Below, piece after piece: positions 7,575 through 16,518 of a stretch of 64,000 nucleotides of DNA. A program made the position numbers and the translations under genes. Location: contig CALWPC010000046.1 in assembly GCA_944383325.1 (NCBI GenBank), positions 1 through 64,000 on the forward strand, read 5' to 3'. Position 1 is the stretch's first letter. Each line of letters opens with the position of its first letter. Below the pieces are notes generated by a model that was given only the letters and a program-made list of their open reading frames with translations, did no database searches and was not told where the DNA came from. This stretch comes from an uncultured Lachnospiraceae bacterium. Its GTDB lineage: Bacteria > Bacillota > Clostridia > Lachnospirales > Lachnospiraceae.

Positions 7575-8697
7575 TTTAACAGAAATTCGAAGCCAGATTG
7601 ATTTACTTGACGAACAAATGCTGCAGTTATTTGAACAGCGAATGGAGCTGTGTGATCAGGTGGCTCAGTTTAAAATCCAAAATGGACGTAAAGTACTGGA
7701 TTCTAAGAGAGAAGCGGAAAAAATCTCCAAATTAAAAGCAATGGCGCATAATTCGTTTAATAAGCACGGCGTGGAGGAATTATTCCGTCAGATTATGGCT
7801 ATGAGCAGAAAACTGCAGTATCAGCGTCTGGCCATGGAGGGTGTAACCGGTCGTTTGCCGTTTGTCTGTGTGGATGAAATTGAGAGAAACAATGTCCGCG
7901 TAGTATTTCAGGGCGTGGAGGGTGCGTACAGCCAGGCGGCCATGGAACAGTTTTTTGGCCAGGATGTCCGTTCGTTTCACGTGGAGAGCTGGAGAGATGC
8001 GATGGAGGCGATTTCCGAGGGCACCGCGGATTATGCAGTGCTGCCGATCGAGAACAGTACGGCCGGAATTGTGTCGGATATTTATGATCTGTTAGTGGAG
8101 TTTGACAATTATATTGTCGGCGAACAGGTCATTCGCATTGAGCATGCGCTGCTTGGAACGAAGGATGCCGCAATCGATCAAATAAAGACCGTATACTCTC
8201 ATCCGCAGGGACTGATGCAGTCTGCGGAGTTTTTGCATACACATCCGGAATGGGCGCTGAAGGAGCTGGAAAACACGGCGGTTGCCGCGAAAAAGGTTTT
8301 GGAGGATGCAGATCCCACGCAGGCGGCGATTGCGGGAAAGCAAAATGCGCAGATTTACGGGCTGAAAGTCTTGAAATGTCCAGTTAACCAAAATACGCAA
8401 AACTTTACGAGATTTATTGTCGTAACGAATCAGAAATTATATTGCAGGAACGCTAGAAAAGTAAGTATCTGCTTTGAGCTTCCCCACGAGAGCGGCAGTC
8501 TGTACAATATATTGTCGCATTTTATCTATAACGGATTGAATATGAGCAAAATAGAATCAAGGCCTATTCCTGACAGGAACTGGGAATATCGGTTTTTCGT
8601 GGATTTTGTCGGCAATCTTGCTGACGACGGCGTAAAAAATGCGGTCCGGGGCATTGCCGAGGAGGCTTTAAATCTGCGGATTCTTGGCAATTACTAG
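7567..8697 (+). CDS. pheA: Bifunctional chorismate mutase / prephenate dehydratase
   Basis: This converts chorismate to prephenate and then to phenylpyruvate for phenylalanine synthesis. The 376 residues hold an AroQ-type chorismate mutase (about 1-85, RSQIDLLDEQMLQLFEQR), a prephenate dehydratase (about 108-285, FQGVEGAYSQAA, PIENSTAGIV and the catalytic Thr in NFTRFIVV), and an ACT domain (about 298-376, with the ESRP motif that binds Phe as feedback inhibitor). It starts inside the end of folBK. Chorismate also feeds p-aminobenzoate for folate, which may explain the coupling. Confidence 0.96.
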   Translation: MNDLTEIRSQIDLLDEQMLQLFEQRMELCDQVAQFKIQNGRKVLDSKREAEKISKLKAMAHNSFNKHGVEELFRQIMAMSRKLQYQRLAMEGVTGRLPFVCVDEIERNNVRVVFQGVEGAYSQAAMEQFFGQDVRSFHVESWRDAMEAISEGTADYAVLPIENSTAGIVSDIYDLLVEFDNYIVGEQVIRIEHALLGTKDAAIDQIKTVYSHPQGLMQSAEFLHTHPEWALKELENTAVAAKKVLEDADPTQAAIAGKQNAQIYGLKVLKCPVNQNTQNFTRFIVVTNQKLYCRNARKVSICFELPHESGSLYNILSHFIYNGLNMSKIESRPIPDRNWEYRFFVDFVGNLADDGVKNAVRGIAEEALNLRILGNY

Positions 8698-8709
8698 GGG
8701 AGGATGGCA

Positions 8710-10029
8710 ATGATGAAGGAGCAAACGTATATCTCAGTGAACCGTCTGCTGTTATATCGGGATTTTGAGAGACAGCAGCTGTTGGACCGTCTTTGCAGCA
8801 TCGTAAACGGATATGAGAGGGCGGCGGAGCATCCTGTGGAAAGAGAAAAGATGATCGGCGAGCTGTATGCCTGCGCGCATGAATTACTGGAACTGGCGGC
8901 CGGACACGGATTTGAAGGAAACCTGTGGCATCACTTTCTGACTTATCTATTGGCCAATCATGAGAATGCGTTCAGCATGGCGTGTGAAATTGTCGGGGAA
9001 ATTCAGGGCAGCTTAAATCAGGCGGCAGATCATGATTTTGAGATTTTTATGCAGCTTTACCGGGTGGATTTCGATTTGGTGGAACAGTCTCTCGGCGTGC
9101 GGTGTTTTGCTGAGATCGGCGATTTTGAAAACGTCGATTCTGACCGCAAATTGTTTAACCGGAGAATTCGCGACCGAATAGGCGATTTGACCGTGAAGCT
9201 TGCAAATGCCGGCACAGTTCAGGAATTTCACCGACATCTTGTTTCTTTTTACAAAGATTTCGGCGTTGGTAAATTTGGACTGCACAAGGCGTTTAGTGTA
9301 CGCAATATCAATGGGGATGTGCATATTGTTCCCATTACCAATGTGAGCCATATTCATTTTGACGATCTTGTCGGGTATGAGCTTCAAAAGAAAAAATTGC
9401 GTGAAAATACCGACGCGTTTGTGCAGGGGAAAAAGGCCAACAACTGTCTGCTGTTTGGAGACGCCGGGACGGGAAAATCAAGCAGTGTCAAGGCGCTTTT
9501 GAATGAATACTACGACCGGGGACTGCGCATGATTGAGGTATATAAGCATCAGTTTCAGGATCTTCCGCGCATTATTGCGCAGCTGAAAAACCGAAATTAT
9601 TATTTTATTATTTATATGGATGATTTGTCGTTTGAAGAATTTGAAGTCGAATATAAATATTTAAAGGCGGTGATTGAGGGAAGTCTGGAAAAGAAACCCG
9701 ATAATGTGCTGATTTACGCGACGTCCAACCGCGGACATCTTGTGAGAGAAAAATTCAGCGATAAGGAAGGCAGACGCGATGATCTGCACGCCTCCGATAC
9801 GGTGCAGGAGAAGTTATCGCTTGTGTCCCGTTTCGGCGTAACGATTTTCTTTGTCGCGCCGGATAAAAAAGAATTCCAGAATATTGTGGATATATTGGCG
9901 CAGCGCTCGCAGCTACCGATTGACAGGGAAACTCTTCTTGAGGAGGCCAATAAATGGGAGTTGAGTCATGGCGGCTTGTCCGGACGCACCGCGCAGCAGT
10001 TTATTAATTATCTGCTTGGCCAACAATAA
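8710..10029 (+). CDS. DUF815-family AAA+ ATPase
   Basis: A 439-residue ATPase of the DUF815 family, whose biological role is not established. The C-terminal half is an AAA+ module with Walker A GDAGTGKS near residue 250, a Walker B-like segment FIIYMDDLSFEEF, a sensor-like ATSNRGH, and an arginine-bearing C-terminal lid. The first 230 residues are helical and unassigned. ATG 8710 or 8713 is favoured over ATG 8704 because GGGGAGG ends at 8703, only zero bases before the latter. It follows pheA by 12 bases and precedes an alpha/beta hydrolase by 21, so it belongs to the folate operon transcript. Confidence 0.88.
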   Translation: MMKEQTYISVNRLLLYRDFERQQLLDRLCSIVNGYERAAEHPVEREKMIGELYACAHELLELAAGHGFEGNLWHHFLTYLLANHENAFSMACEIVGEIQGSLNQAADHDFEIFMQLYRVDFDLVEQSLGVRCFAEIGDFENVDSDRKLFNRRIRDRIGDLTVKLANAGTVQEFHRHLVSFYKDFGVGKFGLHKAFSVRNINGDVHIVPITNVSHIHFDDLVGYELQKKKLRENTDAFVQGKKANNCLLFGDAGTGKSSSVKALLNEYYDRGLRMIEVYKHQFQDLPRIIAQLKNRNYYFIIYMDDLSFEEFEVEYKYLKAVIEGSLEKKPDNVLIYATSNRGHLVREKFSDKEGRRDDLHASDTVQEKLSLVSRFGVTIFFVAPDKKEFQNIVDILAQRSQLPIDRETLLEEANKWELSHGGLSGRTAQQFINYLLGQQ

Positions 10030-10050
10030 TTGGGAAAAGGGGGAATTGTG

Positions 10051-10821
10051 ATGAGGAGACAGTCCAGGAAACGGTTTGCGAATACAGTCATTTTGCTGCT
10101 GTGCATGGCGATTGTACTTAGCTTTCTGTTTTCGATTTATGTGAGTGATTATTACCATGCAACCCAGGAAACGGCCTCATCGCTGCTTTCTGACGATACG
10201 ATTACCGTGATTAAAGGAGATCACTATCTGGCGATGGTGCCGACTGTAGAGACGGAAAAAGGATTTATATTTTATCCCGGCGGTAAAGTAGATTATCTCG
10301 CTTACACACCCCTGATGCGCGCTTTGGCAGAACGCGGCGCTGTATGTATTGTGGCAAAGATGCCGTTTCAGCTTGCGATTTTTGACGGCAATGCGGCTGA
10401 GGATATTCGCACCCGTTATCCGTTGGTATCGGAATGGTATATTGGCGGACATTCCCTTGGGGGAATGATGGCGGCTAGCTGTGCGGCGCGAAATGTGGGC
10501 GAATACCGCGGAGTGGTTCTGCTAGCTGCCTATAGCATGAGCGACTTGAGCGGCAGTTCGCTGTCACTGTTGAGTATTTATGGAAGCAGGGACTCTATTT
10601 TAAATTTGGATAAATATGAGCGCGCAAAAAGCAAATGGCCTTCGGACGCCACGGAGATTGTGATTGAGGGGGCGAACCACGCAGGTTACGGAAATTATGG
10701 GGAACAGCGTGACGATAGCGCTGCCAGAATAGACTCATCAGAGCAGCAGAGACAGGCAGTGGAAGCGATTGCGTCGTTTATGGGACTTTCATCGGAAGAG
10801 GAACAGGAGGTAGCGAGGTGA
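10051..10821 (+). CDS. Membrane-anchored alpha/beta hydrolase
   Basis: A 256-residue serine hydrolase with an N-terminal membrane segment (about residues 11-32, rich in Leu, Ile and Val) after a basic stretch, so the catalytic domain probably faces outward. The nucleophile elbow GHSLGG lies near residue 135, the acid is probably the Asp in YGSRDSIL, and the base is the His in GANHAGYGNYG. The substrate is unknown; the fold is shared by esterases and peptidases. The ATG at 10051 has AAGGGGGAA about six bases upstream. Its stop codon overlaps the start of the next gene. Confidence 0.82.
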   Translation: MRRQSRKRFANTVILLLCMAIVLSFLFSIYVSDYYHATQETASSLLSDDTITVIKGDHYLAMVPTVETEKGFIFYPGGKVDYLAYTPLMRALAERGAVCIVAKMPFQLAIFDGNAAEDIRTRYPLVSEWYIGGHSLGGMMAASCAARNVGEYRGVVLLAAYSMSDLSGSSLSLLSIYGSRDSILNLDKYERAKSKWPSDATEIVIEGANHAGYGNYGEQRDDSAARIDSSEQQRQAVEAIASFMGLSSEEEQEVAR

Positions 10822-11675
10822 TGCAGCTAGTGGATCTTCATGTGCACTCGACCGCTTCCGATGGGACGATGACGCCCTCTAAGCTCGTGTCCTACGCGAA
10901 GCAAAAAGAACTTTACGCATTCGCACTGACGGATCATGACACGACAGCGGGCATTTCGGAGGCGCAGGTCTGTGCGGTAAAGTCGGGCGTTCGGCTGATT
11001 CCGGGTATCGAATTTTCCACAGAGTACGAAGGTCGGGATGTTCATATTCTTGGACTTGGCATTGACCCGGAAAATGACCGGCTGCTCGCAGGCACCGCAT
11101 CCATTCAGGAGGAGAGAGCGCAGCGAAATGAGAAAATGATTCGGCTGCTGCAAAACGACGGATACCCCATTTCGTTGCAGATGCTTCAGGAAGAGTACCC
11201 GGGAGCAGTTCTCACAAGAATGCATATTGTCAAATGTTTAGTGCAGCAAAAGTGCATTGCATCTGTTCAGGAAGGATTTACAAATTACGTCGGCAGTGGA
11301 TGCAAATATTATGTGCCAAGGACGTATTTGTCTCCTCTGGAAGCGATTGCGCTGATCCATGAGGCCGGCGGGAAGGCGGTGCTCGCCCATCCGCTGCTCT
11401 ATCATCTGGATATGGGACAGCTTCGCACCTTGTTGGGAAGGTTGGTTTCCGGCGGCCTGGATGCATTGGAGGCGATTTATTCCTGCAATGAAGACGGGCA
11501 GGAACAGCAGATGAGAGCGCTTGCGAAAGAGTTTGGCATCAAAATCAGTGGGGGTTCTGATTTTCACGGGGCAAATAAACCGGATATTGATTTGAAAACC
11601 GGAAAGGGGAATCTTATCGTGCCGGTGTCGGTGCTCGTGGATCTGTTTGATGGCTCCTATACATCGGATTTATAA
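10821..11675 (+). CDS. PHP-domain phosphoesterase
   Basis: A 284-residue PHP-family metal-dependent phosphoesterase related to YciV/RNase AM, which removes 5' nucleotides or acts on 3',5'-bisphosphonucleotides. The metal-binding residues are visible: DLHVHSTASDG at the N-terminus, LTDHDT, GIEFST, AHP in the middle and GSDFHG near the end. ATG 10821 overlaps the previous stop by one base; the GTG three bases earlier is an equally good alternative because AGGAGG lies upstream. Last gene of the operon, followed by a hairpin terminator. The exact substrate cannot be read from sequence. Confidence 0.88.
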   Translation: MQLVDLHVHSTASDGTMTPSKLVSYAKQKELYAFALTDHDTTAGISEAQVCAVKSGVRLIPGIEFSTEYEGRDVHILGLGIDPENDRLLAGTASIQEERAQRNEKMIRLLQNDGYPISLQMLQEEYPGAVLTRMHIVKCLVQQKCIASVQEGFTNYVGSGCKYYVPRTYLSPLEAIALIHEAGGKAVLAHPLLYHLDMGQLRTLLGRLVSGGLDALEAIYSCNEDGQEQQMRALAKEFGIKISGGSDFHGANKPDIDLKTGKGNLIVPVSVLVDLFDGSYTSDL

Positions 11676-11731
11676 ACGTCAAAATTCGAGTAAATTTTAC
11701 AATAATTTTATATTTAATTTAGGCTGTCTGC

Positions 11732-11760
11732 TTGAAATTGTCAACCAAAAACGATAAGAT
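11732..11760 (+). promoter_or_regulatory. Probable promoter of ppx-ppk1
   Basis: TTGAAA (11732-11737), a 17-base spacer and TAAGAT (11755-11760). The expected start lies within the hairpin that follows directly. Confidence 0.5.
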
Positions 11761-11804
11761 AAATACAAAGCTCGTATATCTATGCAGCTTTGTATTTTCT
11801 TTTT
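11761..11804 (+). terminator. Terminator of the folate operon
   Basis: A perfect 11-bp stem, AAATACAAAGC (11761-11771) with GCTTTGTATTT (11787-11797), is followed by TCTTTTT. Confidence 0.8.
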
Positions 11805-11847
11805 GCGATTGTTTCCAGTGATTGATGAGAAAGGAATTGTACAATAC

Positions 11848-13392
11848 GTGAAACTAACAACTTTCGCAGCCATTGATATTGGCGCGTATGAAATAGCACT
11901 GAAAATTTTTGAACTGTCTTCCCGCAACGGCATTCGAGAGATTGATTTTGTCCGCCAGAGCATAGAGTTGGGAGTGGATACTTATGGCAGCGGTTCTCTG
12001 TCGTTTGACACTGTGCGAAAACTGTGCAGAACGCTCAGAGAATTCAAATCGATTATGGATGGCTATCAGGTAGAGGCTTATCGGGCATGCGCCAAAAGTG
12101 CGCTCCGGGAGACTTCGAATCTTCTGTTCATTCTGGAGCAGATCCGGGATCGGACGGGTCTTGAGGTGGAAGTGCTCAGTAATTCGGAACATCGGTTCCT
12201 GTCCTATAAATCCGTTGCGTATCAGGAAAATGATTTTGTAAAAATTATTGAGAAGCCGACGGCCATTGTCGACGTCGGGGAGGGAAGTGTTCAGATTTCT
12301 CTGTTTGACAAAGAGTGTCTGGTTACGACGCAGAATATTCGTATCGGATCTATGCGGATACGGGAGCTGTTATCGGCATTTGAGGACCGTGCGCCGAATT
12401 TGGGAAAATTGATTGAGGAGCTTGTCGCAGGTGAATTTTCTGCGTTTCGCCGGCTGCATCTGAAAGACAGAGAGACAAAAAATCTCATTTTAATTGGAAA
12501 TTTTCTGCCGAATATGCTTCGGACAGCGTCAGACGAAGATACCGGATATATCGCACGCGAACGGTTGGACAGCTGTTTTGCCAAGTGGAGAGAAAAAAGT
12601 CCCGAGGAGTTAGTGGAGATTTTTTCACTGCCGGCCGAAAACGCCATGTTGATTTTGCAGTCAATGATCTTGTATCAGCGCATTATACAAGAAATGAATC
12701 CAGACAATATATGGGCGCCTGCCCTGTTTGTATGCGACGGTTTGGCCTATGATTTTGCAGAGCGGGCGAAAGTGATAAAAAAATCTCATAATTTTGAAAA
12801 CGATATACTGGCGGCCGTGAAAACAATAGCAAAGCGGTATCAGTGTAATAAAAATCATTATCAGATGGTTGGGCAGTTGGCAATACAGATTTTTGACGGA
12901 GTGCGCAAGGTGCACGGGATGGATAAGCGCCACCGGCTGTTATTGCAGTTGGCCGTCATGCTGCACAGCTGCGGATATTACATCAGCTTTCTGAACAGCA
13001 GCGAGTGTGCGTATAATATTGTCATGTCTACAGAGGTTATTGGACTGTCGCACATGGAGCGGGAAATTGTCGCCAATACGGTGCGGTACAACACGGAGGA
13101 TTTCCCGTCGTATGAGTATTTTGCAGATCGGTTGGAGAAAGAACAATATTTAATCATTGCAAAGTTGGCATCTATTCTGAGATTAGCGGACGCGCTTGAC
13201 AGCAGTCACAGGCAAAAGTGTTTTGCAATGAAGACGGCATTTAGGGACGGCGATACGTTGGCGCTGACGTTGTCCTCTGCGGAGGATATGACGCTTGAGC
13301 TTGGAATGGCACAGTCGCGAAAACGATTTTTTGAAGATGTGTTTGGAATCAGTGTTTTACTGAAATATAAGAAAGTGGTGCGTGAAAAGTGA
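11848..13392 (+). CDS. ppx: Exopolyphosphatase, Ppx/GppA family with HD-like C-terminus
   Basis: A 514-residue cytoplasmic enzyme of the Ppx/GppA family that removes phosphate from polyphosphate chain ends, or hydrolyses pppGpp. Residues 1 to about 300 form the actin-like ATPase-fold core (FAAIDIGAYEIALKIFE, later AIVDVGEGSVQISLF). The C-terminal part (about 330-490) resembles the HD-like domain, with LHSCGYYI in place of a true His-Asp pair, as is common for Ppx. The GTG start at 11848 is the best-placed codon; the AAAGGA ribosome site is 12 bases away, so the start is not certain. Its stop overlaps ppk1, so the degrading and making enzymes are translated together. Confidence 0.88.
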   Translation: MKLTTFAAIDIGAYEIALKIFELSSRNGIREIDFVRQSIELGVDTYGSGSLSFDTVRKLCRTLREFKSIMDGYQVEAYRACAKSALRETSNLLFILEQIRDRTGLEVEVLSNSEHRFLSYKSVAYQENDFVKIIEKPTAIVDVGEGSVQISLFDKECLVTTQNIRIGSMRIRELLSAFEDRAPNLGKLIEELVAGEFSAFRRLHLKDRETKNLILIGNFLPNMLRTASDEDTGYIARERLDSCFAKWREKSPEELVEIFSLPAENAMLILQSMILYQRIIQEMNPDNIWAPALFVCDGLAYDFAERAKVIKKSHNFENDILAAVKTIAKRYQCNKNHYQMVGQLAIQIFDGVRKVHGMDKRHRLLLQLAVMLHSCGYYISFLNSSECAYNIVMSTEVIGLSHMEREIVANTVRYNTEDFPSYEYFADRLEKEQYLIIAKLASILRLADALDSSHRQKCFAMKTAFRDGDTLALTLSSAEDMTLELGMAQSRKRFFEDVFGISVLLKYKKVVREK

Positions 13393-15518
13393 AAACAGAA
13401 GAGCAGTTGAATTTTAACGATCCCAAATATTATCGCAACCGAGAACTGAGTTGGCTGGATTTTAATGCCCATGTACTGTATGAGGCGCGTGATAAAAGTC
13501 TGCCGCTTTTTGAACGGCTGAAATTTTTGAGTATTACTGCGTCAAATCTGGATGAGTTTTTTATGATTCGCGTCGCCTCGCTGAAAGACATGGTGCACGC
13601 AGGTTATACAAAAAAAGATATTGCCGGTCTTTCGCCCCAGGAGCAGCTTGACCGGATCAGCGTAAAGACGCACGAGATGATCAAACTGCAATATAACACG
13701 TATAACCGTTCGCTCGTTCCGCTTTTGTCCACAAATGGCCTGCATGTACTTGCGTCGCACGAGGAAATGACAGACGAACAGAAAGAATTTGCCGATCAAT
13801 ATTTTCAGGATTTTGTCTATCCGGTTCTGACGCCAATGGCAGTGGATTCTAGCAGGCCATTTCCTTTGATACGCAACAAAACATTGAATATCTGTGCGCT
13901 CCTGGAAAAAGGAAAAGAGACCGATATGGCGACCGTACAGGTGCCGGGTGTCCTTCCGCGTATTGTAACGCTTTCGCAAGATGATAACGGTACGACAGTC
14001 ATTTTGTTGGAGGAGCTGATTAAACGCAACATTCAGCAGTTATTTATGAATTATCGCGTTGTGAGCGCATACGCCTACCGCATTATGAGAAATGCAGATC
14101 TGACGATTGAGGAAGATGAGGCGGCGGATCTGCTGAAGGAAATACAAAAGCAGTTGAAAAAGCGTCAGTGGGGCGAGGTCATCCGTCTCGAAGTAGATGA
14201 AAATATGGATAAACGTCTGCTGAAATGGCTGCGGCGGGAACTGCATGTGCGCGAGGAAGATATTTATAAAATTGCCGGTCCGCTTGATCTGACTGTTTTG
14301 ATGAAAATGTATGGACTAGAAGGGTTTGAGCATCTCAAAACGCCGCCGTTTCAGCCAGCTCCCGTTCCGGAAATGATCGAGGAGGGAGATATTTTTTCGA
14401 AAATCCGCAAAGGGGACATTTTGCTTCATCATCCGTATCAGACATTTGATCCGGTTGTTGATTTTGTCAGGGAATCTGCACGTGATCCGCAGGTGCTCGC
14501 CATCAAGCAGACACTGTATCGTGTCAGCGGAAACTCGCCGATTATTAAAGCGCTCGCCGAGGCTGCAGAAAATGGCAAGCAGGTGTCTGTATTGGTGGAG
14601 TTAAAGGCAAGATTTGATGAAGAAAATAATATTGTATGGGCGAAAATGTTGGAAAAAGCGGGCTGTCATGTGATTTACGGTCTGGTCGGCCTGAAAACGC
14701 ACAGCAAAATTACGCTCGTGGTGCGCCGGGAAGAGGAGGGCATCCGCCGTTATGTACATCTTGGAACGGGGAATTATAACGATTCGACAGCCAAGTTATA
14801 TACGGATATGGGATTGCTCACATGCGCTCAGGCGATTGGAGAAGACGCAACAGCAGTATTTAATATGTTAAGCGGTTATTCGGAACCGCCCAGTTGGAAG
14901 AAGCTGCATTTGGCTCCGCTCTGGCTCCGCGATACACTTGTGCGGCTGATTCGCAGAGAGGCAGAAAATGCGCGCAATAAAAAGCCGGCGCATATTATTG
15001 CAAAAATGAATTCTCTGTGCGACCGCGAAATTATTGCAGAATTGTATGCGGCTTCCGCTGCCGGAGTCAAAATTGAGCTGATTGTCCGAGGGATTTGCTG
15101 TCTGAAGACCGGCATTCCCGGAGTCAGCGAGAATATTACGGTGCGATCCATTGTCGGACAGTTTTTGGAACACAGCAGAATTTTTTATTTCGAAAATGCG
15201 TCGGCGCCGAAGTTATTTATGGGCAGCGCAGACTGGATGCCGCGCAATTTGGATAAGCGCGTGGAAATTATGTTTCCGGTGGAAGATCCAAAGCTGAAAG
15301 AGGAGGTCATTCATATATTGAATGTTCAGCTTGCCGATACGGTAAAGGCGCATATTCTGTCATCGGACGGCGTCTATGAGCGGCAGGATCTTAGGGGCAA
15401 GCAGCGTTTTATCTCACAGGAATATTTCATGCAGGAGGCGTGGCAGAAGGTAAAGCCCGAAGATAATCCGGTGAAAAGCCGTGTGTTTGTGCCGGAAATG
15501 GGAGTGGACGATATGTGA
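13389..15518 (+). CDS. ppk1: Polyphosphate kinase 1
   Basis: This enzyme reversibly makes inorganic polyphosphate from ATP through a phosphohistidine intermediate. The 709 residues show the N domain (YYRNRELSWLDFNAHVLYEA), the head domain with SNLDEFFMIRVA, and two phospholipase-D-like C-terminal domains: the phospho-acceptor His in RYVHLGTGNYND and the second signature FMGSADWMPRNLDKRVE. Length is typical for Ppk1. The GTG at 13389 overlaps the ppx stop by four bases and has little ribosome site of its own, consistent with coupling to ppx. Confidence 0.96.
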   Translation: MKTEEQLNFNDPKYYRNRELSWLDFNAHVLYEARDKSLPLFERLKFLSITASNLDEFFMIRVASLKDMVHAGYTKKDIAGLSPQEQLDRISVKTHEMIKLQYNTYNRSLVPLLSTNGLHVLASHEEMTDEQKEFADQYFQDFVYPVLTPMAVDSSRPFPLIRNKTLNICALLEKGKETDMATVQVPGVLPRIVTLSQDDNGTTVILLEELIKRNIQQLFMNYRVVSAYAYRIMRNADLTIEEDEAADLLKEIQKQLKKRQWGEVIRLEVDENMDKRLLKWLRRELHVREEDIYKIAGPLDLTVLMKMYGLEGFEHLKTPPFQPAPVPEMIEEGDIFSKIRKGDILLHHPYQTFDPVVDFVRESARDPQVLAIKQTLYRVSGNSPIIKALAEAAENGKQVSVLVELKARFDEENNIVWAKMLEKAGCHVIYGLVGLKTHSKITLVVRREEEGIRRYVHLGTGNYNDSTAKLYTDMGLLTCAQAIGEDATAVFNMLSGYSEPPSWKKLHLAPLWLRDTLVRLIRREAENARNKKPAHIIAKMNSLCDREIIAELYAASAAGVKIELIVRGICCLKTGIPGVSENITVRSIVGQFLEHSRIFYFENASAPKLFMGSADWMPRNLDKRVEIMFPVEDPKLKEEVIHILNVQLADTVKAHILSSDGVYERQDLRGKQRFISQEYFMQEAWQKVKPEDNPVKSRVFVPEMGVDDM

Positions 15519-15540
15519 GCGAACCGATTATGTGAATAAG

Positions 15541-15578
15541 AGGAAACGCCGGGCGTCGTTGCCAGGCGTTTCCTTTTT
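15541..15578 (+). terminator. Terminator of ppx-ppk1
   Basis: AGGAAACGCC (15541-15550) pairs perfectly with GGCGTTTCCT (15565-15574), followed by a T run. The gene on the opposite strand ends 33 bases on. Confidence 0.85.
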
Positions 15579-15610
15579 GGATGTATTTGAAATGATCATG
15601 TCTTAGAAAA

Positions 15611-16480
15611 TCAGACGGTGTGTTTTTCAAACATGATCTTTGCAAGCTGCATTCCACCGACAAGCAAAATGCCGATGATAAAAGGGAGTAAATGAAATGT
15701 ATGAATATCCATTGCCTTTTGCGGAATTTCCAGTGTAGTCGGGCCTTGAACAATCGCGTATAATGATCCTAGCATCATGCCGATGACCGTATAGATCGTC
15801 TGACCCCTATATTGTTCTAACGATTGTTTGATGATGCCTACGGAGACGACAATGCCGGCAATGACGCCGATTCCGATGGCAATAATCAGCAAAAGACCAG
15901 AAAAGTCAAGATGCATCAGCTGTTTCAGGGCGTGGATGGTTGGAATATACAGTCCGAATGTTAACAGCAGGGTGGAGCCGGATATTCCGGGCAGCACCAT
16001 CGCAGAGATGGCGGCCATTCCGGCGACAACGGCATAAAGAAACATGCCGATATTCATATTTCCGGTATCAACGACCGTTCCTGTTCCGAGAACAGAAATG
16101 AGTATGACAAGCGCCGCCCCCGGAATGAGAAAGAGCGCGTGGCTTCTGTGTTTTAAATGTGTCCGCTCCTCATAAATCATTACCGGAATGGCAAAGAGTA
16201 TGAATCCGATAAACAGGGAGCTCACCTGGTAAATGCCCTTTTCAAACAATGCGGCGAGCACGGTGACGGCCAATCCCATTCCAATGACCCAACCAAGTCC
16301 AAGCTTAATCAGATATTTTATTGCAGAAATCCGTTCTTGTTTCGTGCCCTGGATCAGATCATTAATCGAACCGATAAACTGGTCGTAAAACCCCATTAAA
16401 AATGCAATCGTGCCTCCACTGACGCCGGGGACGCTGTCGGCAAGTGACATACAAAATCCGTGGATCATAGTTTTCAACAT
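15611..16480 (-). CDS. DUF368 polyprenyl-phosphate transporter (PopT type)
   Basis: A 289-residue membrane protein of the DUF368 family. Members have been shown in other bacteria to flip undecaprenyl phosphate back to the inner leaflet so the carrier can be reused for cell-wall synthesis. The family signature SLADSVPGVSGGTIAFLMG stands at the N-terminus, and a second copy-like motif MVLPGISGSTLLLTFG lies past the middle, as expected for an inverted-repeat transporter. About eight hydrophobic segments are seen. GGAGA precedes the ATG at 16480. It follows the PAP2 phosphatase by 38 bases on the same strand, which suits a shared role in lipid carrier recycling. Confidence 0.88.
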   Translation of the reverse strand: MLKTMIHGFCMSLADSVPGVSGGTIAFLMGFYDQFIGSINDLIQGTKQERISAIKYLIKLGLGWVIGMGLAVTVLAALFEKGIYQVSSLFIGFILFAIPVMIYEERTHLKHRSHALFLIPGAALVILISVLGTGTVVDTGNMNIGMFLYAVVAGMAAISAMVLPGISGSTLLLTFGLYIPTIHALKQLMHLDFSGLLLIIAIGIGVIAGIVVSVGIIKQSLEQYRGQTIYTVIGMMLGSLYAIVQGPTTLEIPQKAMDIHTFHLLPFIIGILLVGGMQLAKIMFEKHTV

Positions 16481-16518
16481 GCGGTGATTCTCCTTTTTGC
16501 ATAATATTGGACATATGA

